64,000 bases of DNA. It comes from Enterocloster alcoholdehydrogenati. GTDB lineage: Bacteria; Bacillota; Clostridia; Lachnospirales; Lachnospiraceae. The notes below the pieces were generated by a model, which was not told the DNA's origin, ran no database searches, and worked only from the letters and a program-made list of their open reading frames with translations. The stretch lies in NCBI RefSeq assembly GCF_013282095.1, contig NZ_BLTJ01000013.1, forward strand, positions 54,200-118,199, in the 5' to 3' direction. Both the position numbers and the translations under genes were made by a program. Below, one piece after another: positions 26,837-35,754 of this stretch (within the stretch, counting starts at the first letter, position 1; the number at the start of each line of letters is the position of its first letter).

Positions 26837-28075
26837 ATGAATACAAGAGTAGTAGTTACAGGCATGGGAGCCATCACCCCCATTGGAAATGATGTGGAGA
26901 GCTTCTGGCAGGCTTTAAAGGATAAGACACTGGGAATTGCCCCGATCACATATTTTGACACAGAGGATTTTAAGTGCAAGCTGGCGGCTGAGGTAAAGGG
27001 CTTCGACCCGAAGGAATATATGGATGCCAAGACCGCCCGGCGCATGGAGCCATTTTCCCAGTTTGCCGTGGCGGCCGCAAAGCAGGCACTGGAAGACGCA
27101 GGCATTGATATGGAGAAGGAGGATCCCTTCCGCGTAGGTGTCAGCGTAGGCTCCGGCATTGGCTCTCTTCAGGCTATGGAGCGCAGCGAGAAGAAGCTGT
27201 TGGAGAAAGGCCCCAGCCGTGTAGAGCCTCTTTTGGTTCCGCTTATGATCTGCAACATGGCGGCTGGAAATGTAGCCATCCAGTTCGGCCTGAAAGGAAA
27301 ATGCATCAATGTGGTAACTGCCTGTGCCACCGGCACGCACTCCATTGGCGAAGCCTTCCGTTCTATTCAGCATGGGGAGGCAGATGTGATGGTAGCGGGC
27401 GGAACGGAAGCCAGCATTACCCCCATCGGCATTGCAGGCTTTACCTCTCTGACTGCCTTAAACACCACAGATGATCCCAAGCGTGCCTCCATTCCCTTTG
27501 ATAAGGACCGAAACGGCTTTGTAATGGGCGAAGGAGCAGGCGTAGTTGTATTAGAGTCCTTAGAGCACGCCAGGGCAAGAGGTGCAAAAATCCTGGCAGA
27601 GGTTGTAGGCTACGGCGCAACCTGCGACGCATACCATATCACGTCCCCTGCCGAGGATGGAAGCGGCGCTGCAAAAGCAATGGAATTTGCCATGAAGGAT
27701 GCAGGTATCACGCCGGAACAGATCGACTATGTAAACGCCCATGGCACCAGCACCCACCACAATGATCTATTTGAGACCAAGGCGATCCATCTGGCCCTGG
27801 GCGATCAGGCAGAGAAGGTGAAGATAAACTCCACCAAGTCCATGATTGGCCATCTGTTAGGTGCAGCCGGCGGCGTAGAGTTTATCACCTGCGTCAAATC
27901 CATTGAGAACGGCTATGTTCACGCGACGCTGGGACTTGAGGAGCCGGGCGAGGGCTGTGATCTGGATTATACCCAGGGTGACGGCGTGGAAATGGATGTA
28001 AATTATGCGATCAGCAACTCACTGGGCTTTGGCGGACACAATGCCAGCCTGATCGTGAAGAAATTCACAGAGTAA
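26837..28075 (+). CDS. fabF: 3-oxoacyl-ACP synthase II
   Basis: FabF condenses acyl-ACP with malonyl-ACP to lengthen chains. The 412-aa enzyme has Cys163 (TACATGTHS), the first active His in [11 protein letters not shown] and the second in [12 protein letters not shown], together with [14 protein letters not shown]. Its length and motifs match FabF rather than FabB, which fits a clostridial pathway without FabA/FabB. GAAGGAG precedes the start. Confidence 0.96.
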   Translation: MNTRVVVTGMGAITPIGNDVESFWQALKDKTLGIAPITYFDTEDFKCKLAAEVKGFDPKEYMDAKTARRMEPFSQFAVAAAKQALEDAGIDMEKEDPFRVGVSVGSGIGSLQAMERSEKKLLEKGPSRVEPLLVPLMICNMAAGNVAIQFGLKGKCINVVTACATGTHSIGEAFRSIQHGEADVMVAGGTEASITPIGIAGFTSLTALNTTDDPKRASIPFDKDRNGFVMGEGAGVVVLESLEHARARGAKILAEVVGYGATCDAYHITSPAEDGSGAAKAMEFAMKDAGITPEQIDYVNAHGTSTHHNDLFETKAIHLALGDQAEKVKINSTKSMIGHLLGAAGGVEFITCVKSIENGYVHATLGLEEPGEGCDLDYTQGDGVEMDVNYAISNSLGFGGHNASLIVKKFTE

Positions 28076-28094
28076 GGAACAGGAGGACATGACA

Positions 28095-28616
28095 ATGAAT
28101 ATCGAAGAGATCCTTACACTGGTTCAGGCGGTATCAGACTCCAGCCTGACCAGCTTTAGGCTGGAGCAGGGAGATACGGTGATCTCCCTGAAAAAAGAAA
28201 AGGAAGAGGCCAGGATTGTGACCGTTGGCGCCCCGGCAGTTCCTGCCGTATTTGCAGCTTCCGGCCCATCTCCCGCTGTCTCTGCACCGGAGACGGTTAC
28301 TGCATCAGGCACACAGGTTTTGGGAAATGTACCTGCCGCACAGACTGCTGCCCCGGCATCCGCCGGAAATGATATTGGTTCTGATAAGGTAATCGCCTCT
28401 CCTTTGGTAGGAACCTTCTACAGCTCATCCTCCCCGGATGCGGAGCCTTTTGTAAAAGAGGGGGACACCGTGAAAAAGGGTCAGGTGCTTGGTATTATCG
28501 AGGCCATGAAGCTGATGAATGAGATAGAAAGCGAGTACGACGGAGTGGTTGAAGCAGTGCTCGTCAATAACGAGGATGTGGTAGAGTACGGCCAGCCGCT
28601 ATTCCGCATTAAATAA
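28095..28616 (+). CDS. accB: Biotin carboxyl carrier protein of acetyl-CoA carboxylase
   Basis: AccB carries CO2 on biotin between AccC and the carboxyltransferase. The 173-aa protein has a short N-terminal helix region, an Ala/Pro/Thr-rich flexible linker at about 45-95 and a biotinyl domain, with the modified Lys139 in [14 protein letters not shown] 28095 was chosen over 28089 because AGGAGG at 28081-28086 leaves the right spacing only for the former. Confidence 0.95.
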   Translation: MNIEEILTLVQAVSDSSLTSFRLEQGDTVISLKKEKEEARIVTVGAPAVPAVFAASGPSPAVSAPETVTASGTQVLGNVPAAQTAAPASAGNDIGSDKVIASPLVGTFYSSSSPDAEPFVKEGDTVKKGQVLGIIEAMKLMNEIESEYDGVVEAVLVNNEDVVEYGQPLFRIK

Positions 28617-28638
28617 GCCGTTTCAGGAGGATTTTAAT

Positions 28639-29064
28639 ATGTTAATGGGTATCAAAGAGATCCAGGAGATCATTCCTCACCGCCATCCGTTTCTGTTGGT
28701 GGACTGCATTGAGGAATTGGAACCCGGCGTGCGGGCGGTAGGATATAAAGCCGTTACCTACGATGAGTCCTTTTTCAGGGGCCATTTTCCGCAGGAGCCG
28801 GTGATGCCGGGAGTGCTGATGGTAGAAGCCCTGGCTCAGACCGGAGCCGTAGCGATCCTGTCTCAGGAGGGCTTTAAGGGAAAAACAGCCTATTTCGGAG
28901 GCATCGATAAACTGAAGTTTAAGCATAAAGTAGTTCCCGGAGACCGTTTGCGTCTGGAATGTGAAATCATCCGCCAGAAAGGCCCTGTAGGTATTGGAAA
29001 AGCCACGGCTACCGTAGACGGAAAGATTGCCGTTACCGGAGAGCTGACCTTCATGATCGGTTAA
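28639..29064 (+). CDS. fabZ: 3-hydroxyacyl-ACP dehydratase
   Basis: FabZ removes water from 3-hydroxyacyl-ACP. The 141-aa hot-dog protein has the catalytic His14 in [11 protein letters not shown] and Glu62 in [12 protein letters not shown], and [11 protein letters not shown] between them. AGGAGG lies 8 bases upstream of the start. It sits between accB and accC, an order also seen in other clostridial fab operons. Confidence 0.96.
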   Translation: MLMGIKEIQEIIPHRHPFLLVDCIEELEPGVRAVGYKAVTYDESFFRGHFPQEPVMPGVLMVEALAQTGAVAILSQEGFKGKTAYFGGIDKLKFKHKVVPGDRLRLECEIIRQKGPVGIGKATATVDGKIAVTGELTFMIG

Positions 29065-29081
29065 TTGTGGGGAGAAATAAA

Positions 29082-30434
29082 ATGTTTAACAAGATTTTGA
29101 TCGCAAACAGAGGAGAGATCGCTGTCCGCATTATTCGGGCCTGCCGGGAAATGGGAATCCAGACGGTAGCGGTGTACTCTGAGGCAGACAAGGACTGCCT
29201 TCACACTCTTTTAGCGGACGAGGCCATCTGCATCGGCCCCGCGCCCTCCACACAGAGCTATTTGAATATGGAGCGTATTCTTTCGGCCACCGTAGCAATG
29301 AAAGCAGATGCGATTCATCCCGGTTTCGGCTTTCTCTCTGAAAATGCCCGTTTTGCAGAGCTTTGCAGCAAGTGTAATATAACATTTATCGGCCCATCCG
29401 CAGAGATCATCAACAGGATGGGAAATAAATCCGCAGCCAGAAAAACCATGATCGAGGCTGGTGTGCCTGTGGTTCCGGGAAGCAAGGAAGCGGTACACAC
29501 CTCAGAGTCCGGCCTTGCCATGGCAAAGGAAATCGGTTTTCCGGTGATGATTAAAGCCTCCTCCGGCGGCGGCGGCAAGGGAATGCGCATTTCCAGAAGC
29601 GAAGAAGATTTTACCGAGCATTTTACCGCGGCTCAGTTAGAGTCTGTCAAAGGTTTCTCCGATGATACCATGTACATCGAAAAATATATCGAAAAGCCCC
29701 GCCATGTAGAGTTCCAGATCATGGCAGACCGGTTTGGAAATGTGATCCACTTAGGAGAGCGCGACTGCTCAATCCAGAGACGCCATCAGAAGGTTCTGGA
29801 GGAAGCGCCCTGCAGCGTCATTTCCCCAGAGCTTCGTAAGAAGATGGGAGAGACAGCCGTGCGGGCGGCAAAGTCCGTGGGTTATGAGAATGCGGGCACC
29901 ATAGAGTTCCTTCTGGACAAGGATAGAAATTTCTATTTTATGGAAATGAACACCCGGATCCAGGTAGAGCATCCGGTGACAGAGATGGTATCCGGCATTG
30001 ACCTGATCAAAGAGCAGATCCGTGTGGCCGCGGGAGAACCGTTAAGCGTTACTCAGGATCAGGTAGAGATAAAGGGCCATGCCATTGAGTGCCGGATCAA
30101 TGCGGAGAACCCGGAGAAGCATTTCATGCCGTGTCCCGGCCTGATCCGCACCGTCCATCTGCCCGGAGGAAACGGCGTCCGCGTAGATACCCATATTTAC
30201 GGCGATTATAAGGTGCCTGCAAACTACGATTCCATGCTGATGAAACTGATCGTATATGACAAGGACAGGGAGGCTGCTATTGCGAAAATGCAGAGCGCCC
30301 TGGGGGAAGTTATCATCGAGGGCATTGAGACGAATATCAATTTCCAGTACGAGATTCTGGAAAATGAGGCTTTTAGGGCCGGTGACACGGATACGGCTTT
30401 TATTGAGAAATATTTCCCGGAGTATGTAAAATAA
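29082..30434 (+). CDS. accC: Biotin carboxylase subunit of acetyl-CoA carboxylase
   Basis: AccC uses ATP and bicarbonate to carboxylate biotin on AccB. The 450-aa ATP-grasp enzyme shows MFNKILIANRGEIAVRIIRAC at its start, the glycine-rich ATP loop KASSGGGGKGMR, HLGERDCSIQRRHQK, EFLLDKDRNFYFMEMNTRIQVEHPVTE and GHAIECRINAE. ATG 29082 was chosen over the upstream GTG at 29067 because GGGGAG lies between them. Confidence 0.96.
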   Translation: MFNKILIANRGEIAVRIIRACREMGIQTVAVYSEADKDCLHTLLADEAICIGPAPSTQSYLNMERILSATVAMKADAIHPGFGFLSENARFAELCSKCNITFIGPSAEIINRMGNKSAARKTMIEAGVPVVPGSKEAVHTSESGLAMAKEIGFPVMIKASSGGGGKGMRISRSEEDFTEHFTAAQLESVKGFSDDTMYIEKYIEKPRHVEFQIMADRFGNVIHLGERDCSIQRRHQKVLEEAPCSVISPELRKKMGETAVRAAKSVGYENAGTIEFLLDKDRNFYFMEMNTRIQVEHPVTEMVSGIDLIKEQIRVAAGEPLSVTQDQVEIKGHAIECRINAENPEKHFMPCPGLIRTVHLPGGNGVRVDTHIYGDYKVPANYDSMLMKLIVYDKDREAAIAKMQSALGEVIIEGIETNINFQYEILENEAFRAGDTDTAFIEKYFPEYVK

Positions 30435-30458
30435 TCAGTCAGAAAGGAAGTAGCCCCT

Positions 30459-32180
30459 ATGCTGCGTAATATGTTCAAAAAAACGTATACCAAGATCGAC
30501 ACGATCTACAGGCCAAAGGCCGCGGACAGCGATGAGCCATCCATCCCACAGGGATTGTGGCGCAAGTGCAATAAGTGCGGGCAGCCGATCTATGTGGAGG
30601 ATGTAGTGAACAATTATTACGTCTGCCCCAAATGCGACGGCTATTTCCGCATTCACGCATACCGCCGGATCGAAATGATCACAGATGAGGGAACCTTTAA
30701 GGAGTGGAATCAGGAAATGCCCTTTTCCAATCCCTTAAATTTCCCTAATTATGAGAAAAAAGTGGCAGCGGCCAGAGAAAAGAGCCATTTAAACGAGGCC
30801 ATTGTCACAGGAAAGGCCATGATCGAGGGGAATCCCGCGGTGATTGGCGTCTGCGACGCACGGTTTATCATGAGCAGCATGGGCCACGTGGTCGGAGAAA
30901 AGATCACAGAGGCGGTTGAGAGAGCTACAGAGCAGAAGCTCCCTGTGATTCTGTTTGCCTGTTCCGGCGGGGCCAGGATGCAGGAGGGAATCGTATCCCT
31001 GATGCAGATGGCCAAGACCTCGGCGGCCTTAAAGCGTCACCATGAGGCGGGGCAGCTCTTTATCAGTGTCCTGACGGATCCTACTACAGGGGGAGTTACG
31101 GCAAGCTTTGCCATGCTGGGTGATATCATCATTGCAGAGCCTCATGCCCTGATCGGCTTTGCAGGTCCCCGTGTGATTGAGCAGACCATCGGCCAGAAGC
31201 TGCCTGAGGGCTTTCAGCGGGCGGAATTTCTGCTGGAGCATGGTTTTGTGGATATGATTCTGGAGAGAAAAGACCAGAAACGTGTCATCGGCCAGATTTT
31301 GTATATGCACAGAAACCATAAAATGACGGCTGCAGAACTGCCGGATGGCGTTTCTGACGCAGGGACAAAAGCTTGTGCAGAATGCGGTGTTCAGGCAGAA
31401 AGGACAGCTTGGGATACTGTTGTTCTTTCCCGAAAAGCCAACCGCCCTACGGCTCTTGATTATATCAACGCTGTTTTTGACGAATTTATTGAGTTCCACG
31501 GCGACCGTTATTTTAAGGATGACGGGGCTGTTGTGGGCGGTATTGCCCTGTTCCATGGAATGCCTGTGACGGTCATCGGCCAGCAGAAGGGAAAGAACAC
31601 AAAGGATAATATCAAGCGTAATTTCGGTATGCCTTCTCCTGACGGATACCGCAAGGCGCTGCGTCTGATGAAGCAGGCGGAGACCTTCGGCCGTCCGGTG
31701 ATCTGCTTTGTGGATACGCCGGGCGCTTTCTGCGGCCTGGAGGCTGAGGAAAGGGGACAGGGTGAAGCCATTGCGAGGAATCTCTTTGAAATGTCGGATC
31801 TGAAGGTTCCGGTTCTCTCGGTTGTGATCGGAGAGGGCGGAAGCGGCGGCGCTTTAGCCATGGCGGTGGCAGATGAGGTATGGATGCTGGAAAACGCTAT
31901 CTATTCCATCCTGTCTCCAGAGGGATTTGCTTCCATTCTTTACAAGGACAGCAAAAAAGCTCCGGAGGCGGCAGAGGTAATGAAGGTTACGGCTGCCGAC
32001 TTAAAGAAACTGGGGCTGATCGAGCGGATCATCCCGGAAGAAGAGCCTGCGGGCACGGACACCCTGTATCGGATTGCAGCAGCAATGGATCAGGCGATGA
32101 CCGGTTTCTTTGAAACATATCTTCCTATGTCCGGCCGGGAACTGGCAGAACACAGGTATCAGAGATTTAGGAGAATGTGA
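30459..32180 (+). CDS. accDA: Fused acetyl-CoA carboxylase carboxyltransferase, beta and alpha subunits
   Basis: This 573-aa protein joins AccD and AccA, which are usually separate chains. The first roughly 285 residues are AccD, with the zinc ribbon Cys37, Cys40, Cys56 and Cys59 and then [12 protein letters not shown] and [14 protein letters not shown]. From about residue 310 the AccA half follows: [61 protein letters not shown] and [11 protein letters not shown]. The first part of AccA is shortened at the junction. No stop or frameshift interrupts the reading frame. AAAGGAAG lies upstream, and the stop TGA shares a base with the next ATG. Confidence 0.95.
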   Translation: MLRNMFKKTYTKIDTIYRPKAADSDEPSIPQGLWRKCNKCGQPIYVEDVVNNYYVCPKCDGYFRIHAYRRIEMITDEGTFKEWNQEMPFSNPLNFPNYEKKVAAAREKSHLNEAIVTGKAMIEGNPAVIGVCDARFIMSSMGHVVGEKITEAVERATEQKLPVILFACSGGARMQEGIVSLMQMAKTSAALKRHHEAGQLFISVLTDPTTGGVTASFAMLGDIIIAEPHALIGFAGPRVIEQTIGQKLPEGFQRAEFLLEHGFVDMILERKDQKRVIGQILYMHRNHKMTAAELPDGVSDAGTKACAECGVQAERTAWDTVVLSRKANRPTALDYINAVFDEFIEFHGDRYFKDDGAVVGGIALFHGMPVTVIGQQKGKNTKDNIKRNFGMPSPDGYRKALRLMKQAETFGRPVICFVDTPGAFCGLEAEERGQGEAIARNLFEMSDLKVPVLSVVIGEGGSGGALAMAVADEVWMLENAIYSILSPEGFASILYKDSKKAPEAAEVMKVTAADLKKLGLIERIIPEEEPAGTDTLYRIAAAMDQAMTGFFETYLPMSGRELAEHRYQRFRRM

Positions 32181-33391
32181 TGAGTAAATTCAAACCATTA
32201 GTAATTGGAGACCTGGTTGTGAAAAAACCGGTGATCCAGGGGGGAATGGGAGTAGGAATCAGTCTCCACCGTCTGGCAGGAGCCGTGGCAAAGGCAGGAG
32301 GAATGGGACTCATTTCCACGGCGCAGATCGGTTTTCGGGAGCCGGATTTTACCACGAATTTTATAGAGGCCAATCTGCGGGCTATTCGCAGGGAATTTAA
32401 GAAAGCCAGAGAGATCGCACCGGAGGGAGCCATCGGTTTCAATATCATGGTGGCTACCAAGCACTACGATATGTGGGTCAAAGAGGCAGTTTGTGCCGGA
32501 GCCGACGCGATTGTATCAGGAGCCGGTCTGCCGGTATCTCTTCCCGAATACGCCGAGGCGGCCTACGCTGAGATGAAGGCGGCTTATGAGGAGATGAAGG
32601 CGCGGCTGGATCAGGTGAAAACAGGAGCGGCAGAGCTGAAGGCCTCCTGTGAGGAGCTGTGCAGAAAACTCTCCCGACGGACAAAACTGGCTCCTATCGT
32701 ATCCACAGCCAAAGCAGCTATGGTTATTTGCCGGATGTGGGATAGAAAGTACAACAGAGTCCCTGATTTTATCGTTGTGGAAGGTCCTCTGGCAGGAGGA
32801 CATCTTGGCTTTTCAAAGGAGCAGCTGGCACAGTTTGGGGCGGATACGGATGATGTGGAAAAAACCTACAATCAGGCAGCCTATGACGAGGAAGTCCGTG
32901 CCATTATAAAGGTGGTCAGGGATTATGAGAAGAAATATGACACCCATATCCCTGTAGTCACAGCCGGCGGCATTTACACCCATGAAGATGTAGTCCACCA
33001 GTTTGATCTGGGAGCCGAGGGCGTTCAGGTAGCGACCCGTTTTGTTACAACAGAGGAATGTGATGCGCCAAAGATTTACAAGCAGGCGTATATCAATGCT
33101 GAAAAAAAAGATATTGTTATTACTCAAAGTCCTGTAGGTATGCCGGGAAGAGCCATTTTAAACCCTTTCCTAAAGAAGATAAAGGCAGGAGAGCGCCCGC
33201 CTATCCGGTCATGCTTTCAGTGTCTGGAGCACTGCGATATAAAAACAATCCCGTACTGTATTACAAAAGCTCTTGTCAACGCTGCTGAGGGCGACGAGGA
33301 CGCGGCGCTTCTGTTCTGCGGAAGCAATGCTTACCGCGCGGATCGCATCGAGACGGTGGACGGGGTGATGAAGGCGCTGCTTTGCGGGTAA
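32180..33391 (+). CDS. Nitronate monooxygenase / FabK-like flavoprotein with helical insert
   Basis: This 403-aa FMN TIM-barrel protein resembles nitronate monooxygenase: KPVIQGGMGVGISLHRLA, GGMGLISTAQIG, GFNIMVA, VEGPLAGGHLG, VTAGGIYTHEDV and GAEGVQVATRFV. Between GAGLPVSLPEYA and APIVSTAKAA lies an insert at about residues 126-167, rich in Glu, Lys and Ala, that looks like a helical hairpin or coiled coil. The C-terminus has a Cys pattern (SCFQCLEHC then C). ATG 32180 was chosen over GTG 32177 on spacing from AGGAG. As last gene of the fab operon it may act on fatty-acid intermediates rather than nitroalkanes. Confidence 0.85.
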   Translation: MSKFKPLVIGDLVVKKPVIQGGMGVGISLHRLAGAVAKAGGMGLISTAQIGFREPDFTTNFIEANLRAIRREFKKAREIAPEGAIGFNIMVATKHYDMWVKEAVCAGADAIVSGAGLPVSLPEYAEAAYAEMKAAYEEMKARLDQVKTGAAELKASCEELCRKLSRRTKLAPIVSTAKAAMVICRMWDRKYNRVPDFIVVEGPLAGGHLGFSKEQLAQFGADTDDVEKTYNQAAYDEEVRAIIKVVRDYEKKYDTHIPVVTAGGIYTHEDVVHQFDLGAEGVQVATRFVTTEECDAPKIYKQAYINAEKKDIVITQSPVGMPGRAILNPFLKKIKAGERPPIRSCFQCLEHCDIKTIPYCITKALVNAAEGDEDAALLFCGSNAYRADRIETVDGVMKALLCG

Positions 33392-33448
33392 ACGCGGGCA
33401 TGGTTTTTGCGGAAAGACGGCAAAAAAAGCAATATTATCATAAATACC

Positions 33449-33484
33449 AAAAGAGACTGTAGATGCGCGTTTACAGTCTTTTTT
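33449..33484 (+). terminator. Terminator of the fab operon
   Basis: AGACTGTA and TACAGTCT pair around a short loop and run into six T residues. Confidence 0.85.
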
Positions 33485-33515
33485 GATATATAAAAAAGCC
33501 AGTATATACAGGCAG

Positions 33516-33544
33516 TTGACTTTTTTATTATTATCTGCTATGCT
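33516..33544 (+). promoter_or_regulatory. Promoter of the hydrogenase-like/ABC importer operon
   Basis: TTGACT at 33516-33521, 17 bases and TATGCT at 33539-33544 make a good housekeeping promoter, starting 30 bases after the preceding terminator. Confidence 0.7.
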
Positions 33545-33552
33545 GTATAGGT

Positions 33553-33572
33553 TGGTTAGTTAAATCTAACCA
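33553..33572 (+). promoter_or_regulatory. Inverted-repeat operator TGGTTAG-N6-CTAACCA
   Basis: A perfect 7-6-7 inverted repeat begins 8 bases after the -10 box and so spans the likely transcription start. Its inner part matches the site at the nrdI promoter (21497-21512). The TTAG/CTAA halves recall DtxR/IdeR-type boxes, but I cannot assign the regulator. Confidence 0.6.
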
Positions 33573-33588
33573 TAAAGATGAGGAGAAA

Positions 33589-34272
33589 ATGGAAGTGACA
33601 TATATATGGATTAATCCAGTAGTGGAACAAATGTATGAGGAATATGTACTGGATCAGTTTTTAAAACGGCATGGTCTGGAACGGGTGCGGTGCAGAACCG
33701 ACTGGGGACGGATCGTGAAGGAAAAGTACATAAGGCTCATAACGGAGGGTGGTGAAACTGTGATGGACGCGCGATGTCCCATGGCCTGCGGACTGGTAAA
33801 GGAATGGGCGGAGGATAAATCGTCCTGTGAGAACAGCGGGCCGTTGAAAGTGAATGAGCAGATGGAAGGATACAGTATGAAGATAGCAGATATTGAGCCT
33901 ATTCTGATCCATTGTGCGAGAGAGATATGCAGCAGGCAGGAGTTAAAGGATGGAAGGAAGATCATCACAACACCCTGTCAGGCGCTGGCTGATATGGGAA
34001 ATTCACTGAAACTTTACAATACCCGTTTTTTTTCATGGAACTCGCTTCTGGAAACCCTTGGAGAGAGGCCTGAGGGAAATGTGCCGGAGTTCAGCCCGAT
34101 TCCTCCCGGTTTTTTCCGCGAGCTGGGGCAGAGGACAATGAGCCTTACGGGAAGGGAGTCCATAGAACAGTGTGTACAAGACGGAAGCTGGCAACGGGTT
34201 CGTCTTGTGGAAATGCTGTATTGCCGCGATGGATGCCATAATGGGGATGGGGTGGTGACAGATGAAGCATAG
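33589..34272 (+). CDS. [FeFe]-hydrogenase-like cysteine-rich protein preceding an ABC importer
   Basis: This 227-aa protein has no standard name I can give. Several Cys motifs recall a shortened hydrogenase large domain: DARCPMACGLV, TTPCQALADMG (compare the MPC loop) and EMLYCRDGCHNGDGV (compare the ACPGGC loop before the C-terminus). The ferredoxin-type N-terminal clusters and much of the H-domain are missing, so hydrogen activity is unlikely; Fe-S binding or sensing is more plausible. GAGGAG precedes the start. It overlaps the permease gene by 11 bases, and so is made together with the importer. Confidence 0.6.
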   Translation: MEVTYIWINPVVEQMYEEYVLDQFLKRHGLERVRCRTDWGRIVKEKYIRLITEGGETVMDARCPMACGLVKEWAEDKSSCENSGPLKVNEQMEGYSMKIADIEPILIHCAREICSRQELKDGRKIITTPCQALADMGNSLKLYNTRFFSWNSLLETLGERPEGNVPEFSPIPPGFFRELGQRTMSLTGRESIEQCVQDGSWQRVRLVEMLYCRDGCHNGDGVVTDEA

Positions 34273-35032
34273 GATGAAACGCGCAGCTGCCCCTCTGGCT
34301 GGAATTGGAGCGGTTGTACTGGTGTGGTATATGGTAAGCCGGTTGGGGCTTCTCAGCGCCTATGTGCTTCCTCCTCCTTCCAAGGTGTGGAGCAGCTTTA
34401 TAAAAATGCTGGTCACAGGGGAACTTTGGAAAGACATATATATAAGCTATGTCCGGGTAATGAAGGGGTTCTCTATTGCATTTGTTCTGGCATTTCTGCT
34501 TGGAATGGTACGGAGCCTTCTGCCTGCGTCAGGCAGATATTATGAATTTATTGTTCAGTTTTTCCGTAATGTGCCGCCCCTAAGCATGATTCCTCTGCTG
34601 ATCCTATGGTGTGGGATTGGGGAAATGACTAAGACGGTCATTATTGTCCTTGCATCCTTTTTTCCCATGTATCTGAATATTGTGAAGGGCTTTACAGGGT
34701 GCGACAGAAAACTGATGGAAGTAGGGGAGATGTTCGGATACTCCAAAGGGCGCCGTTTCCTGCGAATTGTTCTTCCCTATGCCCTGGCGGATATTCTGGT
34801 GGGTATGCGTATTGGTCTGGGATACAGCTGGCGCGCGATTATCGGCGCCGAGATGGTAGCGGCCTCCACGGGATTGGGTCACATGATTCTTTTTGCCCAG
34901 CAGATGTCCAGAACAGACAAGGTAATTGTGGGGATTCTGGTCATTGGAATTGTGGGATATGTGACAGACAGGGTTTTTGCCCTGGCAATCAGCAAATTAT
35001 TGAAAGGATCCGGTGACAATGGCTGGGATTGA
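34262..35032 (+). CDS. ABC importer permease, SsuC/ThiX-like
   Basis: This 256-aa membrane protein has about six helices and the EAA-like loop EVGEMFGYSKGRRFLRIVLPYALADILVGMRIGLG of the nitrate/sulfonate/thiamine-precursor permease group. LPPPSKVWSSF after the first helix is also characteristic. With the ATPase and lipoprotein downstream it forms a complete importer. Substrates of this group include aliphatic sulfonates, taurine and pyrimidine precursors; the sequence does not say which. Confidence 0.88.
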   Translation: MKHRMKRAAAPLAGIGAVVLVWYMVSRLGLLSAYVLPPPSKVWSSFIKMLVTGELWKDIYISYVRVMKGFSIAFVLAFLLGMVRSLLPASGRYYEFIVQFFRNVPPLSMIPLLILWCGIGEMTKTVIIVLASFFPMYLNIVKGFTGCDRKLMEVGEMFGYSKGRRFLRIVLPYALADILVGMRIGLGYSWRAIIGAEMVAASTGLGHMILFAQQMSRTDKVIVGILVIGIVGYVTDRVFALAISKLLKGSGDNGWD

Positions 35033-35735
35033 GCTTATAAACATACATAAACAGTATTGGGTAGAGAATAGAACGGTTAAGGTTTTGAACGGGATCAGCC
35101 TGCATATACCTGAGAACCAGATCACAGTAGTTCTGGGGCGCAGCGGCTGCGGAAAAACCACGCTGCTGCGGCTGACAGGAGGGTTAGAGAAGGCGGATCA
35201 GGGAGAGATCCGCTATGGTGAATCCCATAAGACTGCCTTCGTATTTCAGGAACCCCGGCTCATGCCCTGGCTTACGGTGTGGAATAATATAACCTTTGGC
35301 CTGTCTAAAAGGGAGCAGGATCGTAAAAAGATCGCCGATATCATCACCACAGCGGGCCTGACAGGGTTTGAAAAGGCCTATCCGGCCCAGCTTTCAGGCG
35401 GGATGCAGCAGAGGACAGCCATCGCCAGGGCTTTGGCCTATGAGCCGTCTTTTATCATGATGGACGAACCGTTTGCGGCCCTTGACTATTTTACCAGGGA
35501 ACAGATGCAGAAGGAGCTTATGAGAGTTCAGAAAAAACAGGGCAGCAGTATTCTGTTTGTAACTCACAGCATTGATGAGGCCCTGATTCTTGGGCATAAG
35601 ATTGTCGTGATTGAAAAAGGGCGCATAAAAGCCCAGTATCAGGTTCCTGAAACAACCGGCGAGAGGAATTTGCTGGATGATATGTTTATTTTTCTCAAAA
35701 GGAATATTATTACAACTTTAGATTACAGCAGTTAA
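35019..35735 (+). CDS. ABC importer ATPase, SsuB/ThiZ-like
   Basis: This 238-aa ATP-binding subunit has Walker A GRSGCGKTT, the Q-loop FQEPRLMPW, signature LSGGMQQRTAIARAL, Walker B FIMMDEPF and the switch His in FVTHSIDEAL. The FQEPRLMPWL string is typical of the nitrate/sulfonate family. An in-frame GTG at 35013 is possible, but ATG 35019 has the better distance from AAAGGA. It overlaps the permease by 14 bases. Confidence 0.92.
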   Translation: MAGIELINIHKQYWVENRTVKVLNGISLHIPENQITVVLGRSGCGKTTLLRLTGGLEKADQGEIRYGESHKTAFVFQEPRLMPWLTVWNNITFGLSKREQDRKKIADIITTAGLTGFEKAYPAQLSGGMQQRTAIARALAYEPSFIMMDEPFAALDYFTREQMQKELMRVQKKQGSSILFVTHSIDEALILGHKIVVIEKGRIKAQYQVPETTGERNLLDDMFIFLKRNIITTLDYSS

Positions 35736-35754
35736 AATACAGGAGGAATATATT

